This document shows positions 12,270-25,439 of a stretch of 64,000 bases of DNA, piece by piece (position 1 is the stretch's first letter; every line of letters starts with the position of its first letter). Source of the stretch: Sapria himalayana (Eukaryota > Streptophyta > Magnoliopsida > Malpighiales > Rafflesiaceae); assembly GCA_029783825.1 (NCBI GenBank), contig JAREIK010002986.1:69218-133217 (forward strand), written 5' to 3'. The notes below the pieces were generated by a model. That model was not told where the DNA came from, did not search any database, and saw only the letters and a program-made list of their open reading frames with translations. The position numbers and the translations under genes were made by a program.

Positions 12270-12980
12270 ACTCTCAAATGCCCAATTGAATTACACCACT
12301 AGAGAGAAAGAACTTGAATCAACAATCTTTTCTTTTGGCAAGTTAATATAATATTTAGTGGGAACCAAAGTCCTAGTATATATTAAATATTCTATAATCA
12401 AATATCTCATAGAAAAGAAAGATGTCAAACCTAGATTGATTTGATGGATTTCATTACTACAATAGTTTGAACTAGATATATTAGATAAGAAATATACATA
12501 TAATCAAAATTGAAAATAGCTTATCAAGACTAGAAAAAGAAGATAGAAAAGTTGTTGAAGAAGATATTAGATATATTTTTTTATTTGAACAAATTATAGT
12601 ATTGAATGAAAATGTAACAACATGGTACGTAGTATTGAATGAACCTTATCATTTCAAGTAGTACTCTAATCAAATTTTGAGGTGAAGTGCGTATATACTT
12701 GTATGTATAACTATACATACAAGTATATATGCATAAATATATATGTGCATATACACTACCCTACACATGCACACACATATTTATACATCCATATACATTA
12801 CTATCCATAATATATCAACATACACATTTTTGTACTTTTGTATATATTCACACATGAATCTACATTTTCAAAGTAGTGTGTATATACTTGTATGCATGCA
12901 TATACTACTGTACACCCATACAAACACACACATATACCTTTATACGTATTGTATTTTTAAAGTTACACATGAAACTATTA

Positions 12981-12999
12981 TGTGTGTGTGTGTGTGTGT
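12981..12999. repeat. (TG)n microsatellite
   Basis: About nine TG units follow a stretch (12680-12960) of ATAC/ACAC-rich low-complexity sequence. Confidence 0.8.
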
Positions 13000-13019
13000 T
13001 TGTGATGCATATTAATGCG

Positions 13020-14350
13020 TAAAATGAAATTATGATTTAATATATAAGCTTCTATTTTAGTCAAATAGTTGTTTTTTTAATATTTATATTAAAATAACTA
13101 TATGTATACTCATATAAATGAAATTGGCATAATTGTAAATTATTTTGTTTTTATAATTATAATTATAAAAATGAAAATATAATTCATAAATAGATAATAT
13201 TGTTTTTGTTTTTCTATATAATTTTTTTAATAAAATATTAATGTCTATGATAAATTTATACATATTATTTATTGGTATTAATAAATTTTTAGATACTTTA
13301 ATATTAAAACAAATAAAATGTAGTACATATAAATACATGCCTTTAATGTTTTGTAAAAAATCAATTATTTCTTTAATTATGTTTAAACAAAACAAATTAC
13401 CATATAAATATATGAGTAAATTTTTCTACAAGTAATAATTTTTTTTATTTTATTCAAAATATATAAATGACCATATAAATATATGAATTTGTTTTTTTTT
13501 AATAATTATTTTTAAATTTTTTTTTTCAAATTGAATACATGACAATGTTTTTTTTGTAATTAATAAAAACATTTCAATCATTGTTTATTTATAATAAATA
13601 TAACATATTGCATATTATGAGATACAAATTTTATTTTGTAAATAAATTTTATTTTTAAAATTTTATCTTTGTAAATTGAAACTACATCAGATATTTTTTA
13701 AAAAATTTTTTATAATATTTAATTATACAAACATATTGTTATTTGTTTTGAAATTTACAACATGAATTTTAAGAAATGAATATTTTATTAGAAATCAATT
13801 TTAGTTAAATGACATTAAGTGAAACAAAATACAAACTCTAAACATATTAAATCATAATGATTTATACATATATATAAAAATACAATAAAAATACATACAA
13901 GGTTGAAAAAATAAAATTTAAGTTCCTAAAATATATGGGAAAATGATAAAGATTTATACAATATCCAAAAAAAAACATGTATGAATGAGTTGAATAATAT
14001 GAATGGATATTTAGTTTTTGAAGCATGTAGTTATACATGTTGTAGATGTAGTTATATATAGTTTCTCATTTAATTATATATATTTAGACATATGGCTTTG
14101 TATAGGTATTGATGTAAATAAATACATTTATATAAAGTTTTATGTTGATATACATATTGTTAAATATATTTATATATAGTTATATATCTATATATATGTA
14201 TATTAAATATATGTTGTGATATTTATATATAGTTATGTTTATGTATACTATTTTTATAGTTATAGATATAGTAAAATACACTTATATATTTATGTGTTAT
14301 TACTCTTGGGATCATCATATTTACATAATTTATTATTTAAATAATTAATA
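13020..14350. other. Very AT-rich DNA without recognisable genes
   Basis: A/T homopolymers and ATATA words dominate. Short open frames on both strands (13084-13395 minus, 13241-13435 plus) consist almost wholly of I, K, N, Y, F and L, as expected by chance from such composition, and have no recognisable motif. I see no feature here. Confidence 0.7.
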
Positions 14351-14359
14351 TGTTGTTAT

Positions 14360-14830
14360 ATAGACACTGCTCACCACAAACACAAACACCCATTTTGTGA
14401 TTAACATCGAAAATCACAAGACTGTTGAGTGGAAAAAACATGGAAATCAAGACAGCATACCTATTGTGCACCATCAACATCCATACAATGAGAACACATT
14501 ATATCACACATGCATGAAGTATGTATACGAATCAGTTTATATAAGTAATCCAAGTATACCTGATTAATGAATAAGAATTTCGAAAAAAAAAATAACAGAA
14601 TCAAAACACACACTCTTGCATTAAGATAATCGATGAAGAATTAGGGTAGAAAACATACCTCAAATCAATAAGAAATTCTCACTTACTCTTAGATTAGGTT
14701 TTGATGCATTGATGTCGAGAAATAGAGGCTGACTACAGAGTACATAGATTCTTCTTAGAGATGTCTTTCGAGTCTTGAAAACAAGTAACTAAAATTACCA
14801 AAATTACTAAAATTACCAAAATGTTTTTCA
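14360..14830 (-). other. Possible non-coding leader exon(s) of element 2
   Basis: The composition is less AT-rich than either side. On the minus strand the segment reads like an untranslated leader: CTCTGTAGTCAGCCTC, then ATTGATTTGAG followed by GTATGTTT (donor-like, near 14660), and further on TTAATCAG/GTATAC near 14560. It lies 1-2 kb inside the CACTATAAGAAAA end, where an element promoter and leader would be expected. No conserved protein is visible. This is inference only. Confidence 0.25.
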
Positions 14831-14839
14831 TTATAAAAA

Positions 14840-16000
14840 CATTAAATAAACAATAAAAATATATAATACAAAAAGACACATTTTTTTATTTATTATCAAA
14901 ATATTTTCAACAAAATTCATGTGCATGTAGCAAGGTACACATGAAAAAACAAACACATTAAAATTTTTCATTATAAAATTAATTAAATAATAAATATAAT
15001 AACAATTTCAAAAAAAATAAATGTTTAGCCTTATAATACAAAAAAAATTAAATAGCTACAAAATTTACAAACTTAATATAATAAGATATCCATGAAAAGA
15101 TGATTTATCTTTTAGCCACTCTTCTAAGAGTTATTAAATACTCTTTATGTTAAAAAATATATAAGTATATATATTTTATGGTTATAAATTTTTAAGAATT
15201 CATATTACTTTTTATGAAGATAATATGAAAAAATTTTAAAGGCATAAAAATTCATATTATTTGATATCATTTATAATTTTTAAAATACTATAAATTACTT
15301 AAAGTGAGAAGATATTGTAAAAAATTTAAATTTATTATTTTAATAAAGACTGATTATCAAAAGATAATAGTAAAAATATTACTCAATTGTTTAATTCTTA
15401 TAAAATTTAGTAGGGGCAAACATCTATGTTTTTTTTTGAATATTAATTTATTTTTTTAAAATTTAATGAAAAAATTGTAATTTTTATTATAATTCAAGAT
15501 TTTCAAATTTTGTATTAATTATTTTTTAAAAAGTTTCTTATAATCATAATTTTTTTATAATTATATTAATATTAATATTTACTAGTTTATTCGTAAATTC
15601 AGATATTTTTAAAAATATTTTCTATTTAATCTTATGGTGAATTATTTTACATTTATATTAGTAGAAATTTTAATATATGTTCATTTAATTTTTAAAATAT
15701 CTTTAAAATTATTATAATTATAGAATTAATTATTTAATGTTACTTTAATACAAATTTTAAAGTTTATTAAATAAAAATTTTAGAAAATTTATAATAATTA
15801 AAATAGTTATTTTAGTCCTTATTTAATATAATTTTTTTGTATTTTTTTATTTTTAAAATCCTTTATCTGTAATTTTTTTATAATTTTACATGGAGAATGT
15901 ATTTTTCAAGGATTGCTCATCAATAGACCATAACATACAATTAATAAACAAAATTAAATAAAATATTAAAACAAATAATAAATTAAAAAAATTAAATAAT
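14840..16000. other. AT-rich DNA without recognisable genes
   Basis: Long A/T runs and ATTAATATT-type words. No open frame with protein-like composition was seen on either strand. Confidence 0.6.
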
Positions 16001-16004
16001 TAAA

Positions 16005-16670
16005 GATTGGCAAGGGAAATTCTGTTGCTAAATCCGTAGTAATATTGAGGATGTAATTAGCAAGGGAAATTTTGTCGCTAAATCCGTGGCTATATTTCGA
16101 ATATTATTAGCTAGGGAAATTCCATTGTTAAATCCCTTGCTATTTTCTGGATTAAATTAGCTAGGGAAATTCCATCGTTAAATCAGTTGCTATATTCCGG
16201 ATGAAATTAGCTAGGAAAATTTCATCGTTAAATTATTCGCTATATTCCAGATGAAATTAGCCAGGGAAATTCCGTCTCTAAATCCGTCGCTATATTCTGG
16301 ATATAATTAGTAAGGGAATTTCAGTCGCTAAATTTGTCGCTACATTCAAAATTTAATTTTCTAGGGAATCTCCATCGCTAAATCCATCACTATATTCTAG
16401 ATTTAATTTGCAAGAGAAATTCCGTCACTAAATCCATCGCAATATTTCGGATGTAATTAGCTAAAAAATGTTCGGTCACTAAATCCGTCGCTATACTTTG
16501 GATTTAATTAGCAAAAAAAGTTTCGTCTCTATATTCCGAATTTAATTAGTTAGGGATGTTCTGTCACTAAATCCGTCGCTATACTTTGGATTTAATTAGC
16601 AAAAAAAGTTTCGTCTCTATATTCCGAATTTAATTAGCTAGGGATGTTCTGTCACTAAATCCGTCGCTAA
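16005..16670. repeat. ~50-bp subterminal minisatellite of element 2, about 13-14 units
   Basis: The unit is roughly TAGCTAGGGAAATTCC, then (G/A)TCGCTAAATC, then CGTCGCTATATTCCGGATTTAATT. Successive units start near 16007, 16060, 16110, 16160, 16210, 16260, 16310, 16360 and 16408. The last part repeats as an ~88-bp double unit in which a shortened unit (GCAAAAAAAGTTTCGTCTC) alternates with a full one (near 16510 and 16598). Related words recur at 63868-64000. The position beside the CACTA terminus makes it the subterminal region. Confidence 0.85.
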
Positions 16671-16847
16671 ATTCCCCACTTTTCTTTTTGCAGAATTTAT
16701 GTGGCTATTCCATCGTTAATCCATCACAAATCCTTTTAAAATTTTTATTTCAAAGAAAAATTAGAAATCCCTTACTATTCCCTAGCTAATCCCTTACAAT
16801 TTAGCTATGGATTGATCCCAATCTAAAATTAAATAGCTAATTGAACA

Positions 16848-16860
16848 TTTTCTTATAGTG
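16848..16860 (-). repeat. CACTA terminal inverted repeat (element 2, single end)
   Basis: TTTTCTTATAGTG, i.e. CACTATAAGAAAA on the minus strand, is followed directly by ATAGACATATAGAC of the array. No partner was found between 11700 and 16000. The nearest look-alike, CACTAGAGAGAAAG near 12297, matches only partly and has the wrong context. Confidence 0.8.
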
Positions 16861-17494
16861 ATAGACATATAGACATATAGAAAGATAGATATATAGACAG
16901 ATAAGTAGATAGACAAATAGATAGTTAGACATATATGCAGGTAGCCAGAAAGATAAATAGACAGATAGACAAATAGTCAGATAAACAGATTGATATTTAG
17001 AAAGATAGACAATTAGATAGATAGACTGATAGGCAGTTAAGCAGATATGCAGATTGGCAGATAAGTATATAGGCATATAGATAGTTAGATAGATTAATAC
17101 ATAGATAGACAGAAAGATATATAGATAGATAGATAGAAAGATAGAGAGATAGATAGATAGACTGATATACAGATTGATAGATTGATAATAGATATATAGA
17201 AAGATAGATAGACAAATAAACATATAGATAAAAAGACAGATACACAGATAGATAAATAGACAGATAAATAGATAGATAAATCGACAGATAGGCAGTTGGA
17301 TAGTTAGATAGATCGACAAATAAATAGATAGACAAATAGATAAATAGATAGTCAGATATTTAGATAGCTAGACAAATAAACACATAGACAGATAGAAAGA
17401 TAGTCAGTTAGACTGATAGATAGATAGATAGATAGATAAAGAGATAGATAGATAGAAAAATAGATAGATGGACAAATAGTCAGATTGATAGAAA

Positions 17495-17544
<50 letters not shown>

Positions 17545-20500
17545 TTATATACAAATAGATAGAGAGAGAAATAGATAGACAGACAAGCAGACAGATAGAC
17601 AAATAGTTAGATAGATAAAAGATAGATAGACAAATAGATAGATAGACAATTAGACAAATAGACAATAAATAGATAGATGATAAATAGATAGACATGCAAA
17701 TAGATAAATAGATATAAGATAGACATTTAGAGAGATAGACATATAAACAAAAGACAGGCAAACAAATAGATAGATTGATTGATTGATTGACAGATTGACA
17801 AATAGACATATAGACTTATAAACTTATAGATTATAAAAAGATAGGCAGATATATAGAAAGACAGATAGACAGATAAACAAAAAGATAAATTGATTGATAT
17901 ACATATAAATAGATGGACAGATATACAGAAAGATAGATAGATAGATATATAGATAGAAAGAAAGATAGACAGACAGACAAATAGATGATAGATAAATAGA
18001 TAGACAGATAGAAAAAAGATAAATAGACAAATGGACAAATAAACAGATAGACAGATAAAAAGATTAATAGATAGACAAATAGATAGATAAATAGATAGAT
18101 AGATAGAGAAATGTACATAGAAAGATAGACAAATAGACAGATAGGTAAATAGATAGATAAGTAGATAGATAGATAGACAAATAGATAGATACAAAGATAG
18201 ACTGATAGACTGATAGATAGATAGATAGATTGATTGATAGACAGATATACAAATAGATTGATAGATAGATAGACAAATATATATATATGGACAAATAAAT
18301 AGATAGATAGATTGACAAACAGACAGATAGACAAATTGACAGATAGATAAATATACTTATAAATAGATTATCAAATAGATAGAATGACATATTGACTGAT
18401 AGACATAAATACATATAGATTTATAAAGAGATAGATAGATAGATAGATTGGCAGACATACAGATATATAGATTGACAGATAGAAAGATAGATAGATAAAT
18501 AGACAGATTGATAGATAGATAAACAGATAGATAGAAAGATCGATTGATAGATAGACAGATAGATAGATACACAGATAGACTGATAGACAAGTAGACACAT
18601 AGACAAAATGATTAATTGATTGATTAATTAATAGACAAACAGATAGATAGATATATAGATAGAGAGGCAGATATAAAGATAGACACATTGATATATAGAT
18701 AGATAGATATATAGATTGCATTATTGATTGATTGATTGATATATGGATAGATTGTTAGACATATAGATATATAGACAGATAAATAGATAGATAGATAATT
18801 AGATAGTTAGATAGACATATTGATCTATAAATAGATAGATAGATAGACATATAGAGATAAAGACATATTTATAGATAAACAGATAGACATATATACAAAT
18901 AGATAGATAGATATATAGTTAAATAGATAGATAGGTAGATAGGCAAATACATAGTTAGACATATATAGATAGACAGATAGATAGATAAATAGATTGATAG
19001 ACAGATAGATAGACAAATAGATTGATAGACAGATAGAAAGATAAACATATAGACATATAAACTTAATTATAGATTTATAGATATATAGATAGATAGACAT
19101 AAAAATAGATTGACAAATAGATATTTAGATAGATTGATACATAGATAAATAGATAGATAGCCAAATAGCTAAATAGGCTGATAAATAGATAGATAGATAT
19201 ATAGATATATAGATATATAGATATATACACGATAAATACACAAATAGATAAATAGATTAAATGATTAATTTATTGATTGAATGATTGATTTATAGATAGA
19301 TATATGGATATATAGATATATATATATATAGATATATATATATATAGTTAGATAGATAGACATATAGATATATACATAGATTGTTATATAGACATATATA
19401 TAGTTTTATAAATATACAGCTAGATAGATAGAATGATAGATTGATAGGCATTTAGGTAGATGGGTAGATAGATAGATAGATATATAGATAAACAGATATA
19501 TAGTAAGATAAATAGATAGATATATAGATTGATAGACATTTAGATGACAATAGATAGATAGAAAGATACACAGATAGACTGAAAGATAAATAGACAGATA
19601 GATAAATATAAAGTTAGATAGACATATAGACAGATATACATATAGTCAGATTTATTGATAGATATATAGATAGATAGAAATATAAATAGTTAGACAAAGA
19701 GATAAATAGACAGATAGACTGGTAGATAGAGATACAAATAGACAGATAGATAGATAGACAAATAGATAGATTGATACATAGATTTATCTTTTAACATATA
19801 TATTGGTAGACAAATAGAGAGATAGATAAATAGCCGCATAGCGAGATAGCCAGATAGATATATTTATTGTTAGATAGATATTTAGAAAGATAGATTGATA
19901 GATAAATAGATAAATATATAGATAGATTCATTAATTCATTGATTTATTGTATGAATGATTGATTGATTGATAAATAGATTGATAGATAGATAGAAAGATA
20001 TATAAATAGTTAGATAGATAGATAAATAGATATATAGGAAGATAGATAGGTTGGTAGAAAATTGATAAATATATAGATAGAGAGTTAGATATAAAATAGA
20101 CATATAGATAGAAAGATAGGTAGATAGGGAGACAGATAAATAGATACACATATAGATATAGAGATAAATAAATAGATAAATAGACAAAAAGATAGATATA
20201 CAGATTGATAAATAGACATATTGATTGATTGACAGATTGATAGATTGACAAATTGACAGATTGATAGATTGACAGATTAACAGATAGAAAGATTGATAGA
20301 TATACAGATAGACATATCGACAGATCGACAGATAGACTGATAGACATATAAATAGATAGATAGATAGATAGACAAATAGATAGATAGATAGACAGATAGT
20401 TAGTTAGAAAGATAGATAGAAAGATAGACTTATCGACAAATTAATTGTTTAACAGATAGACAGATAGATAGATAGATAGGTAGATAGAAAAGTAGATAGA

Positions 20501-21934
20501 TAGACAGATAGAAAAATAGATAGATAGACAGATAGATAGATAGACCAATAGATAGATAAATAGATATATAGATAGATATTTAGACAGATATATAGATAAA
20601 AATATAGATAGACAAATAGACAGTTAGAAAGATACAAAGTTAGATAGACGAATAGATAGATATATAGATAGATACACAAATAGAATGATAGACTAATAGG
20701 TAGATAGCCCAATAAATAGATAGACAGATAGACAAATAAACAGATATATAGATACAATGATATACAGATGGACAGATAGACAAATACATAGATAGACAGA
20801 TAAAGAGTTAGATAAATAGATATATTTATATATTGATAGATAAACAGATATATAGATATATAGAGAGATAGATAGATATATAGCCAGATAGCCAAATAGG
20901 CAGATAGATAAATAGATAAATAGATAGATAGATATATAGATATATAGATATAGATAGATAGATAAATAAATAGATAAATAGATTGAATGTTTAATTTATT
21001 GATTGAAGGATTGATAGATAGATAGATAGATGGATAGATAGATAGATAGATATATTGATAGATAGATAGTTAACAAATAAACATATAGATATATACATAG
21101 ATTATTATATAGACATATAGATATAGATTTGTAGATATATACATATATAGATAGAATGATAGATAGGTTGATAGGTAGATATGTAGATAGGAAGATAGAT
21201 AGAGAGATAGATAAAAAGATAGGTAGGTAGACAGATAGATAGAAATATAGATAGACAAATAGATAGATAAACAAATAGATAGGCAATATATAAATAGAAA
21301 GATAGATAGATAGAAAATGAGACAGATAGACAAATAAAAAGATAGAAATATAGATTGACAGATTGACAGATATACTTATAGATAGATTTATAGATAGATA
21401 GACAGATAAATGAATAGATAGATAGAAATATATATATATATAAAGATAGATAGGTAGATAGGTAGATAGTGAGACAAATAGACAGATAGATATATAGATA
21501 TATAGACAGATAGATTGATTTATTTATTTATTTATTTATATATTGTTTGAATGATTGATTGATTGATAGAAAGATGGATAGATAGATTGAAAGATAGTTA
21601 AATAGTTAGATTGATAAATAGATAGATATATAGAAAGATAGATATATACATTGGAAATAGATAAATATATATATAGATAGATAGATTTATTTATTTATTT
21701 ATTTATTGAATTTTTGATTATTAGATAGATGGATGGATATATATATAGGCAAATATATAGATAGAGACAGATAGACAAATAGTTAGATAGACATATAGAC
21801 AGATTGACAGATATACATATAGACAAATAGACAAATATGCAGAAAGTTAGATATATAGATATATAAATATATAGATAGATATACAGATAGATAGATAAAT
21901 AGACAGATAGACAAATAGATATATAGATAGATAG

Positions 21935-23920
21935 ACAAATAGACATAGATATATAGACAAATAGATATATAGAAAAATGGATAGTGAAAAAGATAGATAG
22001 TTAGATAGATTGAGAAATAGACATAGATATATAGAAAGATATATATAGATATAGAAAAATAGGCAGATGGACAGATAAATATATAGATAGACATATAGAC
22101 AGATAGACAAATAAAGAGATAGATAGATAGACAAATATACAGATGGACTAATAGACAGATAGACAAATTGACAGATAGACAGACAAATAGATATATAGAT
22201 TGATAGTATGATAGACAAACAGACAGATAGATAGATAAATAGATAGATAGACATTCATACTATTAGATAGATTGACATATAGACTTATAGATAAATAGAT
22301 ATATAGACTTATAGACAGATAGATAGATAGACATATAGACAAATATATAGATAGATAGACAAATAGATAGATAGACAAATAGACAGATAGATAGACATAT
22401 AAACAAATATATAGATAGATAGACAGATATTCAGATTGATAGATAAAGAGATAGATAGATAGATATATAGATAGATTGATTGATTGATTGATCAATCAAA
22501 AGATAGTCACATATTCAAATAGATAGACAGGGATATAGATTGATAGTTAGGAACTTAGATAGTTATATAGATTGACAGAAAGAAAGATTGTAAGATAGAG
22601 AGATAGATAGTTAGATAATTAGATAGATAGATAGATAGGCAAATAGGTAGATATGCAGATAGGTAGATAGATAATTAGATAGATAGATAGACAGATAGAT
22701 GGAAAGATATACAAATAGATAGATAGGTAGATTAATAGATAGACAGATAGACTAATTGATAGATAGATTGATTGATAAATACATAGATTGACAGATAGAT
22801 AGATTGATAGATAGATCGACAGATAGATAGATAGACAGATAAACAAATAAACAAATAGACAGATATACAGATAGTTAGACATACAAATAGATACATACAT
22901 ATATAGATAGATAGATAGTTATATAGACAGATAGATATATAGAAAAAAGGATAGTGAAAAAGATAGATAGATAGATTGAGAAATTGACATAGATATATAG
23001 AAAGATATATAGAGATATAGAAAAATAGGCAGATGGACAGATAAATATATAGATAGACATATAGACAGATAGACAAATAAAGAGATAGATAGATAGACAA
23101 ATATACAGATGGACTAATAGACAGATAGACAAATTGACAGATAGACAGACAGATAGATATATAGATTGATAGTATGATAGACAGACAGACAGACAGACAG
23201 ATAGATAAATAGATAGACAGACATTCATACTATTAGATAGATTGACATATAGTCTTATAGATAAATAGATATATAGACTTATAGATAGATAGATAGATAG
23301 ACATATAGACAAATATATAGATAGATAGACAAATAGATAGATAGACAAATAGACAGATAGACAGACAGATAGATAGACATATAAACAAATATATAGATAG
23401 ATAGACAAATAGATAGATAGACAGATATGCAGATTGATAGATAAAGAGATAGATAGATAGATATATAGATTGATTGATTGATTGATAGATCAATCAAAAG
23501 ATAGTAAGATATTCACATAGATAGATAGGCAGATAGATAGATAGTTAGGAACTTAGATAGTTATATAGATTGACAGAAAGACAGATTGTAAGATAGAGAG
23601 ATAGATAGTTAGATAATTAGATAGATAGATAGATAGGCAAATAGGTAGATATGCAGATAGGTAGATAGATAATCAGATAGATAGATAGACAGATAGATGG
23701 AAAGATATACAAATAGATAGATAGGTAGATTAATAGATAGACAGATAGACTAATTGATAGATAGATTGATTCATAAATACATAGATTGACATATAGATAG
23801 ATTGATAGATAGATAGATAGATCGACAGATAGATAGATAGACAGATAAACAAATAAACAAATAGACACATAGACAGATAGTTAGACATACAAATAGATAC
23901 ATACATATATTGATAGATAG
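21935..23920. repeat. Tandem duplication of a ~0.97-1.0-kb unit, well preserved
   Basis: Copies lie at about 21935-22910 and 22911-23920. ATAGTGAAAAAGATAGATAG is at 21981 and 22951; ACATTCATACTATTAGATAG at 22251 and 23221; GTTAGGAACTTAGATAGTTA at 22546 and 23544. TTAGACATACAAATAGATAC recurs near 22882 and 23881. The offset is 970 bp in the first half and about 998 bp after indels. Long stretches match nearly exactly, so this is among the youngest higher-order duplications of the array. Confidence 0.85.
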
Positions 23921-24800
23921 ATATTCAAATAGTCAGATAAACAGATAGATAGATAGATAGATAAACAGATAAACTAATAGTCAGATAGTCAGATAGTTAG
24001 ATAGATAGATAGATAGATAGAAAGACAGATAAACACATAAAGAAATAGACAAATAGATAGAGAGACACATAAATATATAGATAGATATATGTATATATAT
24101 ATATAGATAGATAGATATAGAGTTTTACATATCCATAGTTAGATAGATACGCAGATAGACAACGAGATAGATAAATAGATAGACAGATAGATAGCTAATA
24201 AAAAGAAAGATAGATACACATATAGATAGATAGATAGACAGACAGATAAATAGATTGACAGATAGATAAATTGATAGATAGACCAATAGATAGATTGACA
24301 TATAGACAGATAGACAAATAGATAGATAGATAGATGGATTCATTGACAAATAGACAAATAGGCAGATAGATAAATTGACAATAGTTAGAAAGACAGATAA
24401 ATAGATATATAAATAGATATATAGATAGATAGATAGAAAGATAAACTGATATATATATATAGATAAATAGATAGATTGTGAAACATCTAAATAGATAGAT
24501 ATATAGACAGATAGATAGATAAATAGATAGAAAGTTAGACAGATATATAGATTGGCAGATAGACAAATAGACAGATATATACTTAGATAGACAGGCAGAT
24601 ATACAAGTAGACATAATATAAATAAATATATATATATATATACACACACACACAAATAGAAAGATAGATTGTCAAATAGTTAGATACACACAAAGAAAGA
24701 TAGAGTGTCAGATACACAAATAAATAGATATATAAATAGATAGATATAAAGATAGATAGATAAATAGACAGATAGATAAATAAATAGATAGATAGATATA

Positions 24801-24872
24801 GAAACATAACTAGTTAAATATATAGATACACAGATAGAAACATAGCTAGTTAAATATATAGATACACAGATA
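24801..24872. repeat. 36-bp tandem duplicate
   Basis: The unit GAAACATAACTAGTTAAATA plus 16 further bases is present twice in direct succession, with a single A/G difference (CATAAC / CATAGC). Confidence 0.85.
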
Positions 24873-25407
24873 GATAGATGTATAGAGAGATAGATAGATA
24901 GCCAAATTTATAAATAAATCGATTGGTAAATAGGTAGTTAGAAATATAGACAGATAAATATAAAGACAAATTAACATATACACAGATTGATAGATTGATT
25001 TATAGATTGACATATAAACAGATAGATAGATATATATATATATACAAAGATAAAAAAATAAATAGATAGGTAGATAGAAATATAGTTAGATACGTAGATA
25101 GATGATATTCAGATAGGTAGATAGACAGATATACAGATACACAAATAGATAGATATATAGAGAGATAGTTTGACAAATAGATAGATAGACAGATAGACAG
25201 ATAGATAAATAGAAAGATAGACAGATATATAGATACACTAATAGACTGATAGAATGATAGACTAATAGATAGATAGATAACTAGATATACAAATAGATAG
25301 ATAGTTAGATAGATAAAAAAAATAAAGATAGACATATAGACAGATAGACAGATAGGCAGATAGGTAAATAAACAAATTGACAGATAGATTGAAAGAAAGA
25401 AAGAAAG

Positions 25408-25439
<32 letters not shown>

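Larger units (their letters stand above)
11725..16860 (-). mobile_element. One-ended CACTA (En/Spm) element, element 2; left end missing or replaced
   Basis: The right edge TTTTCTTATAGTG reads CACTATAAGAAAA on the minus strand, the classical En/Spm-type terminus. The GATA array resumes immediately after it. A ~50-bp subterminal minisatellite precedes it. At the left junction (about 11725) there is no CACTA repeat; instead the array passes into a GC-richer patch. The left terminus is therefore deleted, or the left ~3 kb belongs to another insertion. No transposase reading frame of convincing length or composition is present. If the CACTATAAGAAAA end is the 5' end, the element points to the minus strand. 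Confidence 0.65.

Noticed and set aside
12297..12310. CACTAGAGAGAAAG as a possible missing left end of element 2
   Set aside because: It matches CACTATAAGAAAA at only about 9 of 13 positions and is not next to GATA array sequence or subterminal repeats.
13084..13435. Overlapping open frames on both strands in AT-rich DNA
   Set aside because: Composition is only I, K, N, F, Y and L with no motif. Frames of this length are expected by chance at this AT content.
16005..16670. Regular ~50-bp units resembling a CRISPR array
   Set aside because: There are no unique spacers, since whole units are repeated. The context is a plant transposon end, and no cas genes are present.
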